A DNA stretch of 64,000 bases from an uncultured Collinsella sp. GTDB taxonomy: Bacteria > Actinomycetota > Coriobacteriia > Coriobacteriales > Coriobacteriaceae. Numbering within the stretch: position 1 is the first letter of the stretch; every line of letters starts with the position of its first letter. The stretch spans positions 1 to 64,000 of the forward strand of contig CABUUK010000001.1 of NCBI GenBank assembly GCA_902494765.1, written 5' to 3'. The notes below the pieces were generated by a model. It saw only the letters and a program-made list of their open reading frames with translations. It did no database searches and was not told the origin of the DNA. This document shows positions 42,122 to 49,809 of the stretch, one piece after another. Made by a program: the position numbers and the translations under genes.

Positions 42122-42898
42122 CTAGAGCTCGTTGGCGGGCGGTTTTTTGAGCCGCTGCGACAGAACCCTATTGTTGGGACAGTACGTGTCGAGCAGGGCA
42201 TGGAACCGCTGATTGTGGCTTGGCTCGAGCAAATGGACGAGCTCGTGGGCGACAACCATGTCAAGGCACTCGACGGGGTAGGCGGCAAGTTCGCGTGCAA
42301 TGCGAATGGTGCCGGTTTTGGGCGTGCATGAGCCCCAGCGCGTTTTCATGCTGCGTACGGAAACGCGGGAAATGGCGACACCCATTGCGATTTCGTATGC
42401 GTGCACCATATCGCGCAGCGCCGATGTGACTTCGGACGTATAGAGCTGGTCGATGTGGATCTGGAGTTCTTTGGGCGTTAGGCCGTCGAGGGCTGTGCGC
42501 TGCTTTGCCTGCGTGCACCCACTTGGCTCGTCGGTACCCATAAAACTTGCGAAGGTAGCCTGCTTGGGCCGCGGTGCGGGTGGCTCAAAGTTGTGATCGA
42601 GTGCATCCTGAACGGTGATGGGTTTGCCCCAAAGCGCAATGATGGACGAGGGACTGAGCGGCTCTCGCGCCGTCGCCTGACGTTGCTCGCGCTGGGCAAG
42701 TCGGCTGATAATCCAGGCGCTGTTGCGCTTCACAAACGCTTCGATACGCTCGCGGCTGGCGCCGAGCGGTGCACTGGCGTGGACCTCACCGCTCGATGTG
42801 ACGCGTAGGTTGAAGTTCTTGACGCGCTTTTTGGTAACGATGACGGGGATGGGCGTCCCATCCGGTCGGGATGCGGAAATCGTAAACTGCTGCGTCAA
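42122..42898 (-). CDS. YgjP-family (M48-like) zinc metallopeptidase
   Basis: About 258-residue cytosolic protein of the YgjP/DUF45 family. An N-terminal beta region (VKNFNLRVTSSGEVHASAPL) and WIISRLAQ lead to RSMKTRWGSCTPK and the zinc motif AHELVHLLEPSHNQRFH (HExxH form HELVH). A central region of about 60 residues (around 85-145) is longer than usual. Start is uncertain: TTG 42898 has GAAGGA 6 bp upstream, while ATG 42931 lies inside the terminator hairpin of the upstream gene and has no ribosome site. Convergent with folB (6-bp gap). Confidence 0.82.
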   Translation of the reverse strand: MTQQFTISASRPDGTPIPVIVTKKRVKNFNLRVTSSGEVHASAPLGASRERIEAFVKRNSAWIISRLAQREQRQATAREPLSPSSIIALWGKPITVQDALDHNFEPPAPRPKQATFASFMGTDEPSGCTQAKQRTALDGLTPKELQIHIDQLYTSEVTSALRDMVHAYEIAMGVAISRVSVRSMKTRWGSCTPKTGTIRIARELAAYPVECLDMVVAHELVHLLEPSHNQRFHALLDTYCPNNRVLSQRLKKPPANEL

Positions 42899-42920
42899 AA
42901 GCGGTCCTTCAGATTGGGGA

Positions 42921-42956
42921 CGGGCCGGCATGTCGACCGTTCGGCATGCCGGCCCG
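42921..42956 (-). terminator. Hairpin after the dipeptidase gene
   Basis: CGGGCCGGCATG and CATGCCGGCCCG form a perfect 12-bp stem with a 12-base loop between the dipeptidase and peptidase genes; no T-run. Confidence 0.6.
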
Positions 42957-42972
42957 CTCAAGGGATGTGAAA

Positions 42973-43986
42973 TTAATAACGCTCAAAGAAGGCAAGCGCG
43001 TTGTCGCTGCAGAGCTTCTGCATCACGGTCTTGCCAAAGTGCTTGGAGAGCATGTTCTGGAACTCGGGCATCTTGCTGGCATCGGAGAGGAAGGCGGGCA
43101 CCGTGGCACCGTCCCAGTCGCCGCCGAGCGCGATGACGTCCTCGCCGCCCAGGTCGAGCCAGTGCTCGATATGTGCCGCTAGCTGGTCGAAGGTGACGTC
43201 TGCGGCGGTCTTGTCGGTTGCGTCGTTGAAAAGGAACTCGCTGCAGTAGTTGAGGCCGACGATACCGCCCATGTCGCGAATGGTGCGGAACTGGTCGTCG
43301 GTAAGGTTGCGTTTGACGCCGCAAACCGCACGGGAGTTGGAGTGGCTGGCGACGAAGGGACGTGTGGCGTGGGCGACAACCTCGTCAAAGCACTCATCGT
43401 TGAGGTGGGAGACGTCAAGCACCATGCCGGCGTGCTCCATCTGCGTAAGTGCCTCGATGCCGGCGGCGGTGAGGCCGGCGTGGGTATCGTGTCCGCTCGC
43501 GAGCGGTCCCTGCGCATTCCAGCTGAGCGATGACATGAGTACGCCCAAGCTCTTGAGCACCTCGATCAGCGCGGGGTCCTCGGCAAAGAACGTGGCGTTT
43601 TCGATGGTGTGGATGCAGGCGACCTTGCCGTCTTTGAGCGCGGGGCGAATGTCTGCGGCGCTGCGCACGTTGACCATGCGGTCGTGGTTGAGCATTGCCT
43701 GGCCGCTCATATGCGCCATGATCTGCGCCTGGAAGCGCGCGGCGTGGGCGGTGGGAATCTCGTCGGGGACAAACGTGGCGAAGCACTGTGCCCATGGCGT
43801 GTTGCCGATCTTTGCGAGCGAGATGGCGCAGGCGTTGCCCTCGATGAGGTCGAAATCTTGCGGATGCGTTTCGTCGCCGGGGAAATAACCGTCGGTGCCG
43901 GCGGTAAAGCGCAGGTCGAGATCGAGCGTGGCCCAGCCGATGCGGTCGGCGGTGTCGCAGTGTAGGTCAAATACGGGATATGCCAT
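42973..43986 (-). CDS. Membrane dipeptidase family (M19, renal dipeptidase-like)
   Basis: 337-residue zinc dipeptidase hydrolysing dipeptides. Metal and active-site motifs: VFDLHCDTADRI (HxD at the N-terminus), HTIENATFF (bridging glutamate), VLDVSHLND and FVASHSNSRAVC, and GGDWDGA near the C-terminus. No signal peptide is seen, so it is probably cytosolic. ATG 43986 has GGAGG 5 bp upstream; the longer frame to 44016 is rejected. It fits with the peptide importers in the window as part of peptide use, though it is not next to them. Divergent from the FKBP gene across a 120-bp gap. Confidence 0.9.
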   Translation of the reverse strand: MAYPVFDLHCDTADRIGWATLDLDLRFTAGTDGYFPGDETHPQDFDLIEGNACAISLAKIGNTPWAQCFATFVPDEIPTAHAARFQAQIMAHMSGQAMLNHDRMVNVRSAADIRPALKDGKVACIHTIENATFFAEDPALIEVLKSLGVLMSSLSWNAQGPLASGHDTHAGLTAAGIEALTQMEHAGMVLDVSHLNDECFDEVVAHATRPFVASHSNSRAVCGVKRNLTDDQFRTIRDMGGIVGLNYCSEFLFNDATDKTAADVTFDQLAAHIEHWLDLGGEDVIALGGDWDGATVPAFLSDASKMPEFQNMLSKHFGKTVMQKLCSDNALAFFERY

Positions 43987-44106
43987 GGTTCCTCCGGTTG
44001 CAGCGTTTCTTTGCAAACTGTCATTGAATTGTATGACTAGGGTATAGTTAGCGCCATATGTTCACGGCGGCCCGCGTTGTGCGCCGCCCTTATCACGGAG
44101 GTTACC

Positions 44107-44535
44107 ATGTCCAACCAGGGCAAGAAGGTCAAGACCCATTATCGCGGCACGCTCGATGACGGCACGCAGTTCGATAGCTCCTACGATCGCGGCGAGCCGC
44201 TGGAGTTCACCTGCGGCGCCGGTCAGATGATCAAGGGCTTCGACGCCGCTGTTGTCGACATGCAGGTGGGCGAGAAGAAGACCGTGCACATTCCTGCTGC
44301 CGATGCCTACGGCGAGCACAATCCCGAGATGGTTATTACCTTCCCGGCCGAACAGGTTCCCAACATCGAGCAGATCGAGAAGGGCATGAAGCTTTTTCTG
44401 TCCACGCCGAGCGGCATGCCCGTCCCCGCCGTGGTCATCGACGTAACGCCCGAGGCCGTGACGCTCGACGCCAACCACGAGCTGGCCGGCAAGGACCTCA
44501 ACTTTGATATCGAGCTCGTCGAGGTCGAGGGTTAG
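44107..44535 (+). CDS. FKBP-type peptidyl-prolyl isomerase (SlyD-like)
   Basis: 142-residue SlyD-type FKBP: HYRGTLDDGTQFDSSYDRGEPLEF, the inserted-in-flap chaperone domain (about 68-125; AYGEHNPEMV, FPAEQVP, GMKLFL), and VDFNHELAGK-like ending read here as LDANHELAGKDLNFDIELVEV. It lacks the His/Cys-rich nickel-binding tail of E. coli SlyD. It catalyses proline isomerisation and aids folding. GGAGG precedes ATG 44107; the frame from 44077 is not used. The UreE-like gene follows after 3 bp. Confidence 0.92.
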   Translation: MSNQGKKVKTHYRGTLDDGTQFDSSYDRGEPLEFTCGAGQMIKGFDAAVVDMQVGEKKTVHIPAADAYGEHNPEMVITFPAEQVPNIEQIEKGMKLFLSTPSGMPVPAVVIDVTPEAVTLDANHELAGKDLNFDIELVEVEG

Positions 44536-44538
44536 AGT

Positions 44539-45117
44539 ATGCCTGAGCGCTTGGTTTCGACGACATGCTTGGGAAATCTCAACGATCCGTCCTATGAACT
44601 CCTGCTTCGCCGGAAGCTGGGCGGCGTCTTTGAAGTTGACGAGCTGCTGCTCGATTGGGACCAGGCTGATGTATGCGCTCTTGTGGGCGTGACGGAGCTG
44701 GGGCGCACGGTCGATGTTCGGCTGGATACTGCCGACGGCGGTCGTCTTGCCGACGGTGACGTGCTCGCTATCGACCACACGGGTGCGGTGCCCGTGGTGG
44801 TTGTCGTACGTCTGCGCAGCGCTGAGGTTTATTTGGTCGAAGTCGACCGCATGGACCCGATTGCGCTCGCGCATGCGTGCTGGGAGATCGGCAATATGCA
44901 CACGCCGCTTTTCCGAGGCGATTCGGACGAGCATACCGTGCGCATGTATACGCCGGTGCAGCCTGTTTTGGGCCGCATGCTCCGGGGCGTCGAGGGCGTA
45001 CGGCTCTCGGTGGTTACCCGTGAACTCGATACGGACCGGCGCTTTGCGTCGAGTGCGGCGGATGCCGTTGTGAGTATGGCTCCAGACTTTACGATCGTAA
45101 AGAAGGCGCGCGGTTAA
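44539..45117 (+). CDS. Orphan UreE-like metallochaperone
   Basis: 192 residues with UreE architecture: N-terminal domain with RTVDVRLDTADGGRLADGDVLA, then the metal-binding C-terminal domain ALAHACWEIGNMHTPLF (family GNxHxPL, with the conserved histidine) and PVLGRMLRGVEGVRLSVVTRELD. UreE delivers nickel to urease, yet no urease or other accessory gene is in the window. Just 3 bp after a SlyD-like gene, it may serve another nickel or metal enzyme. No histidine-rich tail is present. A hairpin terminator follows. Confidence 0.72.
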   Translation: MPERLVSTTCLGNLNDPSYELLLRRKLGGVFEVDELLLDWDQADVCALVGVTELGRTVDVRLDTADGGRLADGDVLAIDHTGAVPVVVVVRLRSAEVYLVEVDRMDPIALAHACWEIGNMHTPLFRGDSDEHTVRMYTPVQPVLGRMLRGVEGVRLSVVTRELDTDRRFASSAADAVVSMAPDFTIVKKARG

Positions 45118-45130
45118 CGTGCGTATGCGT

Positions 45131-45169
45131 AAGACGGACTTTGAGGGGCAACTATTCAAAGTCCGTCTT
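45131..45169 (+). terminator. Hairpin after the UreE-like gene
   Basis: AAGACGGACTTTGA and TCAAAGTCCGTCTT form a perfect 14-bp stem with an 11-base loop; only a weak T-tract follows. Confidence 0.75.
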
Positions 45170-45198
45170 GCTGTTGATGAGATGCTTTGGGGGAACAT

Positions 45199-45996
45199 AT
45201 GGGTCTTGAGGGAATCAAGCTGATCGCCTGTGATTTGGATGGTACGTTGCTGCATCCTGGGGAGCGCGAGCCACGCCCCGAGGCCTTTGAGCTCATTGAT
45301 GAGTTGCATCGTCGCGGCATCGTGTTTATGCCGGCAAGCGGCCGTCAATATGCGAGCTTGCGCTACCTGTTTGCCCCGGTGGCCGATGAGCTCGCCTATG
45401 TATGCGAAAACGGAGCCCTGGTGATGAGCGAGGGACGTGCCGTTGTCAAGCGTTCCATGGAGCGTAGCCTTGCTATGGATATCGCGAATGCCGTGGTTGC
45501 GTATCACCATGCCGACGTGACCCTTTCGTGTGAGGGACACCTCTACACCATGAGCGGCAACGATGCGTTCGTCGACCATTTGCGCTATGAGGTCCACTGC
45601 GATGTGGCGGTGGTCGACCGCCCCGAGGAGATCGACGAGGACGTCATTAAGATTGCCTTCCAGACACCCGAGGCGAATCAGCCGGCGGCCCTGGAGTATT
45701 TCGAGCGCCTCTTTAGCGACCGTGTCGACGTGATGACGTCGGGAACCGAATGGACGGACTTTATCGGTTTTGGTTCGGGCAAGGGCTCCGCGCTTGCCGA
45801 TTACGGTCGCGCCCTGGGTATTTCGCCCGATGAGATGATGGCGTTTGGCGATAACGAAAACGACCGCGACATGCTCAACGTCGTGGGCCATCCTTATCTA
45901 ATGGAGAGCTGCAATCCCTCTATGCGTGGCATCAACGACCGCGTCCGCTATGCGCACACGGTCGAAGAAGAACTGCGTCGCCTGCTTGCCGAGTAG
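45199..45996 (+). CDS. HAD hydrolase, Cof/YbaV-type subfamily IIB
   Basis: 265-residue haloacid-dehalogenase phosphatase. Motif I CDLDGTLL (nucleophile aspartate), motif II PASGRQYASL, lysine in IKIAFQ and motif IV MAFGDNENDRDML are intact, with the Cof-type alpha/beta cap between. These act on sugar phosphates or flavin/pyridoxal phosphate; substrate unknown. ATG 45199 has GGGGGA upstream; the TTG four codons earlier is less likely. Confidence 0.9.
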   Translation: MGLEGIKLIACDLDGTLLHPGEREPRPEAFELIDELHRRGIVFMPASGRQYASLRYLFAPVADELAYVCENGALVMSEGRAVVKRSMERSLAMDIANAVVAYHHADVTLSCEGHLYTMSGNDAFVDHLRYEVHCDVAVVDRPEEIDEDVIKIAFQTPEANQPAALEYFERLFSDRVDVMTSGTEWTDFIGFGSGKGSALADYGRALGISPDEMMAFGDNENDRDMLNVVGHPYLMESCNPSMRGINDRVRYAHTVEEELRRLLAE

Positions 45997-46011
45997 GCAT
46001 GTCCCAAACAT

Positions 46012-46392
46012 CTACCGGCAGTCGGGGCAGAGACCCTCGAAGATGGTGTAGTGCGACGTGACGTGCCAGCCGATTTGCTCGGACGCCTTGGCGTCGAGCT
46101 GGGCATCGAAGGGGAGCGGTACGTCGATGACGCGGCTGCACGAGGTGCAGATGATATGCGCATGCGGCTCGATCGTGCGATCGAAGCGGCTGCCGCCCGG
46201 CGTCTTGATGGAGAGGATTTCGCCGGCGTCGGCCAAGAGATTGAGATTGCGGTAGACCGTACCGCGGCTGATTTTGTCATCCTGCGCGCGCACAACGTTG
46301 TAGATTTCGTCGGCGGTGGGATGGTTATAGCTTTGGCGCACGGCGTCAAGAACCAGCTTTCGCTGCTTGGTATTCCTTCTTTGCACCGCCAT
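46012..46392 (-). CDS. Fur/PerR-family transcriptional regulator
   Basis: 126-residue regulator. The winged helix (QRKLVLDAVRQSYNHPTADEIYNVVRAQ, SRGTVYRNLNLLADAGEI) is followed by the dimer domain with EPHAHIICTSCSRVIDV and the final CPDC; two CxxC pairs should hold structural zinc. It is shorter than E. coli Fur and closer to PerR in pattern. Metal or peroxide specificity is not certain. Upstream on its strand an imperfect TTAG-N9-CTAA repeat (46441-46457) could be an autoregulatory site. Confidence 0.88.
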   Translation of the reverse strand: MAVQRRNTKQRKLVLDAVRQSYNHPTADEIYNVVRAQDDKISRGTVYRNLNLLADAGEILSIKTPGGSRFDRTIEPHAHIICTSCSRVIDVPLPFDAQLDAKASEQIGWHVTSHYTIFEGLCPDCR

Positions 46393-46453
46393 GCGCCTCG
46401 CCTCTTTTCTATTAACGGTCGTAGGTAAATGATACCGTATTTAGCACACAATA

Positions 46454-46864
46454 CTAATAATGAGGACTGAAACCGTCTTCATTGGCAAGTGGGGTCCGGG
46501 TCTGGGCGTCTACGAGGCGAAAACGCGTCCCCATGCGCTCGTAGGAGGCATGAAGCGCTTCGAGATGAGATAGGATGTTTGCCGGCGTGCCCTGTAGCTC
46601 CATCTCAACCGAGCCGTCTTCCATATTGCGCACCCAGCCGGTGAGGGAGCGCGCCTGTGCGAGGTTGGTGTTGGTGAAGCGGAAACCGACGCCCTGGACC
46701 TGCCCCTCCCACCGCAGGAAATAGCGCTGCGGGGCGTCTTGAGTGGCCTCGTCACTTGCGAGCACGGTGAGCCTACGGCGCAGCTCGAGCTCGACGTTTG
46801 ATGGTTTTTGAGGCTCTCGACTGCCGCCGGTGACGCTGGAGAAGAACGTATCGAAGAAGCCCAT
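46454..46864 (-). CDS. Acylphosphatase with N-terminal extension
   Basis: 136 residues. The acylphosphatase fold occupies about 48-135: YFLRWEGQVQGVGFRFTNTN holds the phosphate loop with the catalytic arginine, and GWVRNMEDGSVEMELQG holds the catalytic asparagine. It hydrolyses carboxyl-phosphate bonds. The first 45 residues (GFFDTFFSSVTGG...) are an uncharacterised tail. ATG 46864 lies 2 bp after the stop of the oxidoreductase gene, indicating coupled expression; a longer upstream frame inside that gene is a shadow. Confidence 0.87.
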   Translation of the reverse strand: MGFFDTFFSSVTGGSREPQKPSNVELELRRRLTVLASDEATQDAPQRYFLRWEGQVQGVGFRFTNTNLAQARSLTGWVRNMEDGSVEMELQGTPANILSHLEALHASYERMGTRFRLVDAQTRTPLANEDGFSPHY

Positions 46865-46866
46865 CG

Positions 46867-47973
46867 CTAGGCCTGCTTGCCTGCATCGGCCGGGAAGGTA
46901 ATGCCGGCCTGCTGGCGCACGGCATCCATGATGCGCAACGAGACAAGCGTGACATCGCGGTAGTGTCCGAGCTCGTGACGTCCTGCCGGCGTTTCCCAAA
47001 TCTCATCTTTGACGTGATGAACGCCGTTGATGGCGGTGATAAAGTCGGCGAGCTCGTATTCCATCGTGTTGCTCGATTTGGGCAGGTCGAGCACGCGGCC
47101 GTTGTCGCCCTGTTCGCGCGGTGCCTCGGTCGCCGAGCCGCGTGCGACGTCGCCGCGATAGTCGATGCGGACGTTGCGGGGCGTGGACAGATGGTCGATC
47201 TGGATAGTGCCGCGCTCGCCTTCGATCTGCGAGGGCAGCAGGTCATTTGTTATTTTGGAGTGCGCGAGCTCGACGGAGATACGGCCGCCGCCGTAGCTGG
47301 CGAGGATGGAACCGCAGCCGTCGATGGGGCCGTGCGTGAGCTGTCGCGTGGTGGGGTCGAGCAGAGTAGCCATGCTCGTAAGGCCGGAGGGCATGCCGAA
47401 AATCTCGACCATGGGCTCGACGGTGTAGACGCCAATGTCCATGAGGGAACCCGATGCCATATTGCAGTCGAAGATATTGGTGGCGCGTCCCGCGAGAATC
47501 TCGTTATAGCGCGAGGAATATTTGCCAAAGCGCAATGAGGCACGGCGGATGGGGGCGATCTCGCCCAGGGCGTCCTCGATGGCGTGGAAGGCGGGGTCGT
47601 GGAGGGGACGCATGGCCTCGAGGGCCACGACACCTGCTGCCTCGGCAGCGCGGAAGACTTCCAGCGCCTGCGCTTCGGTGGCACAGAAGGGCTTCTCGAC
47701 GATGACATGCTTGCCACCGGCGATGCAGGCAAGGGCCTGCTCGTGATGGAGCGCGTTGGGGCTGCCGATATAGACGGCGTCGACGTCGGCAGCGGACGCA
47801 AGCTCGTCAAGCGCGGTGAAGTTACGCTCGCCGCCGTGCTTAGTGGTGAAGGCGGTACCGCGATTGGCATCGCGCGAGAGCGTGCCCACAAACGCGGCTT
47901 GGTCGTTGGCGTTGACGACCTGGATAAAGTCGTCGGTAATCATGGATGTGCCGATGGTCGCTATACGCAGCAT
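46867..47973 (-). CDS. Gfo/Idh/MocA-family oxidoreductase (1)
   Basis: 368-residue NAD(P)-dependent dehydrogenase. N-terminal Rossmann ATIGTSMITDDF, VDAVYIGSPNALHHEQA and the EKP motif (GKHVIVEKPFC) are family hallmarks; the C-terminal domain has MDIGVYTVEPMVEIFG. Such enzymes act on sugars or cyclitols; substrate unknown. GAGGGGG precedes the ATG. It is co-directional with the acylphosphatase. A second paralogue lies at 55228. Confidence 0.88.
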   Translation of the reverse strand: MLRIATIGTSMITDDFIQVVNANDQAAFVGTLSRDANRGTAFTTKHGGERNFTALDELASAADVDAVYIGSPNALHHEQALACIAGGKHVIVEKPFCATEAQALEVFRAAEAAGVVALEAMRPLHDPAFHAIEDALGEIAPIRRASLRFGKYSSRYNEILAGRATNIFDCNMASGSLMDIGVYTVEPMVEIFGMPSGLTSMATLLDPTTRQLTHGPIDGCGSILASYGGGRISVELAHSKITNDLLPSQIEGERGTIQIDHLSTPRNVRIDYRGDVARGSATEAPREQGDNGRVLDLPKSSNTMEYELADFITAINGVHHVKDEIWETPAGRHELGHYRDVTLVSLRIMDAVRQQAGITFPADAGKQA

Positions 47974-48048
47974 GTATCCCCCTCGTGCCGTTCGGTTTAC
48001 AGGATGAGTGTAGCGCGAGGGGGCAGGAAATAGCGTGTGAAAACGCCG

Positions 48049-48534
48049 TTACAGGTCGCTCTCGTTAAAGCCGGCGTCGATATCGAGGTTGCTGCCGTCG
48101 GCCGCCGTGGTGGCAAGCTCGTCGCAGCGCTCATTGAGCTCATGGCCGGCGTGGCCCTTAACCCAGATGAACTCCACTTTGTGCTTGCTCTTTGCGGTGA
48201 GCAGGCGCTCCCACAGATCGCGGTTCTTGACGGGCTGCTTGTTGGCGGTCTTCCAGCCGCGTTTTTTCCAGCCGTCGATCCAGTGCTTGTTAAAGGCGTT
48301 GACGACGTACTGCGAGTCGGAATGGACTTCGACGTCGCAGGGGCGGTTGAGCGCCTCGAGCGCCACGATGACCGCCATGAGTTCCATGCGGTTGTTGGTG
48401 GTCTTGGCGTAGCCGCGCGAAAGCTCGGAGGTGAAGGTCTTGCCGGCGGGGTTGGTGTATTTGAGCACGGCGCCGTAGCCGCCGCGTCCCGGATTTGATC
48501 GGGCCGAGCCGTCGGTGTAGATGATGACCTTCAC
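48049..48534 (-). CDS. rnhA: Ribonuclease HI
   Basis: 161-residue endonuclease removing RNA from RNA:DNA hybrids. The D-E-D-D core is visible: [19 protein letters not shown] (first Asp), [15 protein letters not shown] (Glu), [11 protein letters not shown] (Asp) and [15 protein letters not shown] (last Asp). [20 protein letters not shown] is the basic handle typical of E. coli-type enzymes. The start is GTG 48534, with AAAGGA upstream. Confidence 0.95.
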   Translation of the reverse strand: MKVIIYTDGSARSNPGRGGYGAVLKYTNPAGKTFTSELSRGYAKTTNNRMELMAVIVALEALNRPCDVEVHSDSQYVVNAFNKHWIDGWKKRGWKTANKQPVKNRDLWERLLTAKSKHKVEFIWVKGHAGHELNERCDELATTAADGSNLDIDAGFNESDL

Positions 48535-48597
48535 ATGGTTCCTTTCGTTGGGTACGTTTCGTGTGAGTGACCATTGTAGCGCCGCATTCGCCGAGAG

Positions 48598-49536
48598 CTA
48601 GCAATCTACCATATCTACCCCGTCCTCTGATGGCTGGTTTTCTTGGATGATGCGGTCGAGCTCGTCGAGGTATTGCTGCAACAGGGAAGAGGGCTTGCGT
48701 TCATCGTGCATGATATAGCCTACGTGCATCGTCGGGGCATCTGCCAGCGGAATCGATGCCATGCCCCATTGCATTTCGTTTGAGAGCACGCCGGTGGAGA
48801 GCGTGTAGCCGTTCGAGGTGATCAGCAGGTTGGTGAGCGTGCCGCGGTCAGAGACTCGAATGTTGCGATCGCAGGGGATGTAGCTAAACGGTTCCTCGGC
48901 GTAATAGAAGGAGTTTGAGGTTCCCTGCTCAAAGCTATAACGCGTATAGGGTGTGAGGTCGGCAAGGGACAGCTGCGGGCGGCGGGCAAGCGGGTGGCGC
49001 TCGCTAACGAAGACGTGGACCGTCGCGTCGAATAGGGGATGGAAGCTCGCGCGCGCATCGGCAAAAGCCTTCTGCAGAACGCGGGCGTTAAAGTCGTCCA
49101 GATAGAGGATGCCGATGTCGCTGCGAAACGCGCGGACGTCATCGATGATCTGCGATGTGGTGGTCTCGCGCATGATGAACTCGAACTTGCTGTCGCGGCA
49201 GCGCTCGACCACGTTGACAAAGGCCTCGACCGAAAAGGCGTAGTGCTGGGCGGAAATGGCGAGGCGGGCTTGCGGGGTGCCGCCGTCCTCGTAGCGGGCC
49301 TCGAGCATATCGGCCTGCTCTACGACCTGGCGCGCATAGCCCAAAAGCTCGGTGCCGTCGTTGGTGAGCGTGACGCCGCGGCTGGAGCGCGTAAAGATCT
49401 CCAGGTGGAGTTCCTGCTCCAGACTTTTGACGGCGTTTGAGATGTTGGACTGAGCGGTATAGAGGCGCTGGGCTGCGGCATTGATTGAGCCGGACTCTGC
49501 CACGGCGATCAAAAAGCGAAGCTGCTGGAGGGTCAT
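48598..49536 (-). CDS. LysR-family transcriptional regulator
   Basis: About 312 residues. The N-terminal winged helix MTLQQLRFLIAVAESGSINAAAQRLYTAQSNISNAVKSLEQEL is followed by an effector domain (about 90-300). It lies divergent from metY across a 273-bp gap, the typical arrangement for a LysR regulator and its target, so control of sulfur-amino-acid synthesis is likely (CysB/CysL-like role, inferred). The second ATG (49536) has better spacing from GAAAGG than ATG 49545. Confidence 0.9.
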   Translation of the reverse strand: MTLQQLRFLIAVAESGSINAAAQRLYTAQSNISNAVKSLEQELHLEIFTRSSRGVTLTNDGTELLGYARQVVEQADMLEARYEDGGTPQARLAISAQHYAFSVEAFVNVVERCRDSKFEFIMRETTTSQIIDDVRAFRSDIGILYLDDFNARVLQKAFADARASFHPLFDATVHVFVSERHPLARRPQLSLADLTPYTRYSFEQGTSNSFYYAEEPFSYIPCDRNIRVSDRGTLTNLLITSNGYTLSTGVLSNEMQWGMASIPLADAPTMHVGYIMHDERKPSSLLQQYLDELDRIIQENQPSEDGVDMVDC

Positions 49537-49678
49537 CGGCGCCATCCTTTCGAGTGTTATCTATAAAACCGATAACAGGTTAGCGCTTTTAAGTGATTGA
49601 CCGAGGGAAACAGTGCTCGTACTATTCAAAACACACAAAGGCGGTAGGTAATTAAGCCAACCACGGAACCGGGATGCG

Positions 49679-49754
49679 AAAGGAGGCCCGCATATGAATT
49701 GCTTACTAAGACGAATGCCGGGCTCCTGTTTGCGCCCGTCGGCGTGATCAGGAG
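49679..49754 (+). promoter_or_regulatory. Candidate attenuator in the metY leader
   Basis: Two mutually exclusive pairings can be drawn. GGAGGCCCGCAT (49682-49693, holding the leader-peptide ribosome site) pairs with ATGCCGGGCTCC (49715-49726, with one bulge on each side). CTCCTG (49723-49728) can instead pair with CAGGAG (49749-49754). Together with the leader peptide this suggests translation-dependent control. No known riboswitch consensus was matched. Confidence 0.45.
49694..49747 (+). CDS. Leader peptide upstream of metY
   Basis: 17-codon frame encoding MNCLLRRMPGSCLRPSA. It has one of the best ribosome sites in the window (AAAGGAGG, 7 bp from the ATG) and lies 62 bp before metY, within overlapping hairpins. 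Two cysteine codons fit cysteine-sensing attenuation, as known for cysteine-containing leader peptides in other Actinobacteria. It is a prediction from position, ribosome site and composition only. Confidence 0.5.
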   Translation: MNCLLRRMPGSCLRPSA

Positions 49755-49809
49755 ACAGCGACTTACTTCTCTCTAATTTATTAACTTTTGTTCGATCAAG
49801 GAGATCATC

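Noticed and set aside
49546..49809. SAM riboswitch upstream of metY
   Set aside because: The core sequences of SAM-I, SAM-II and SAM-IV that I know were not found. The leader-peptide model explains the visible features better.
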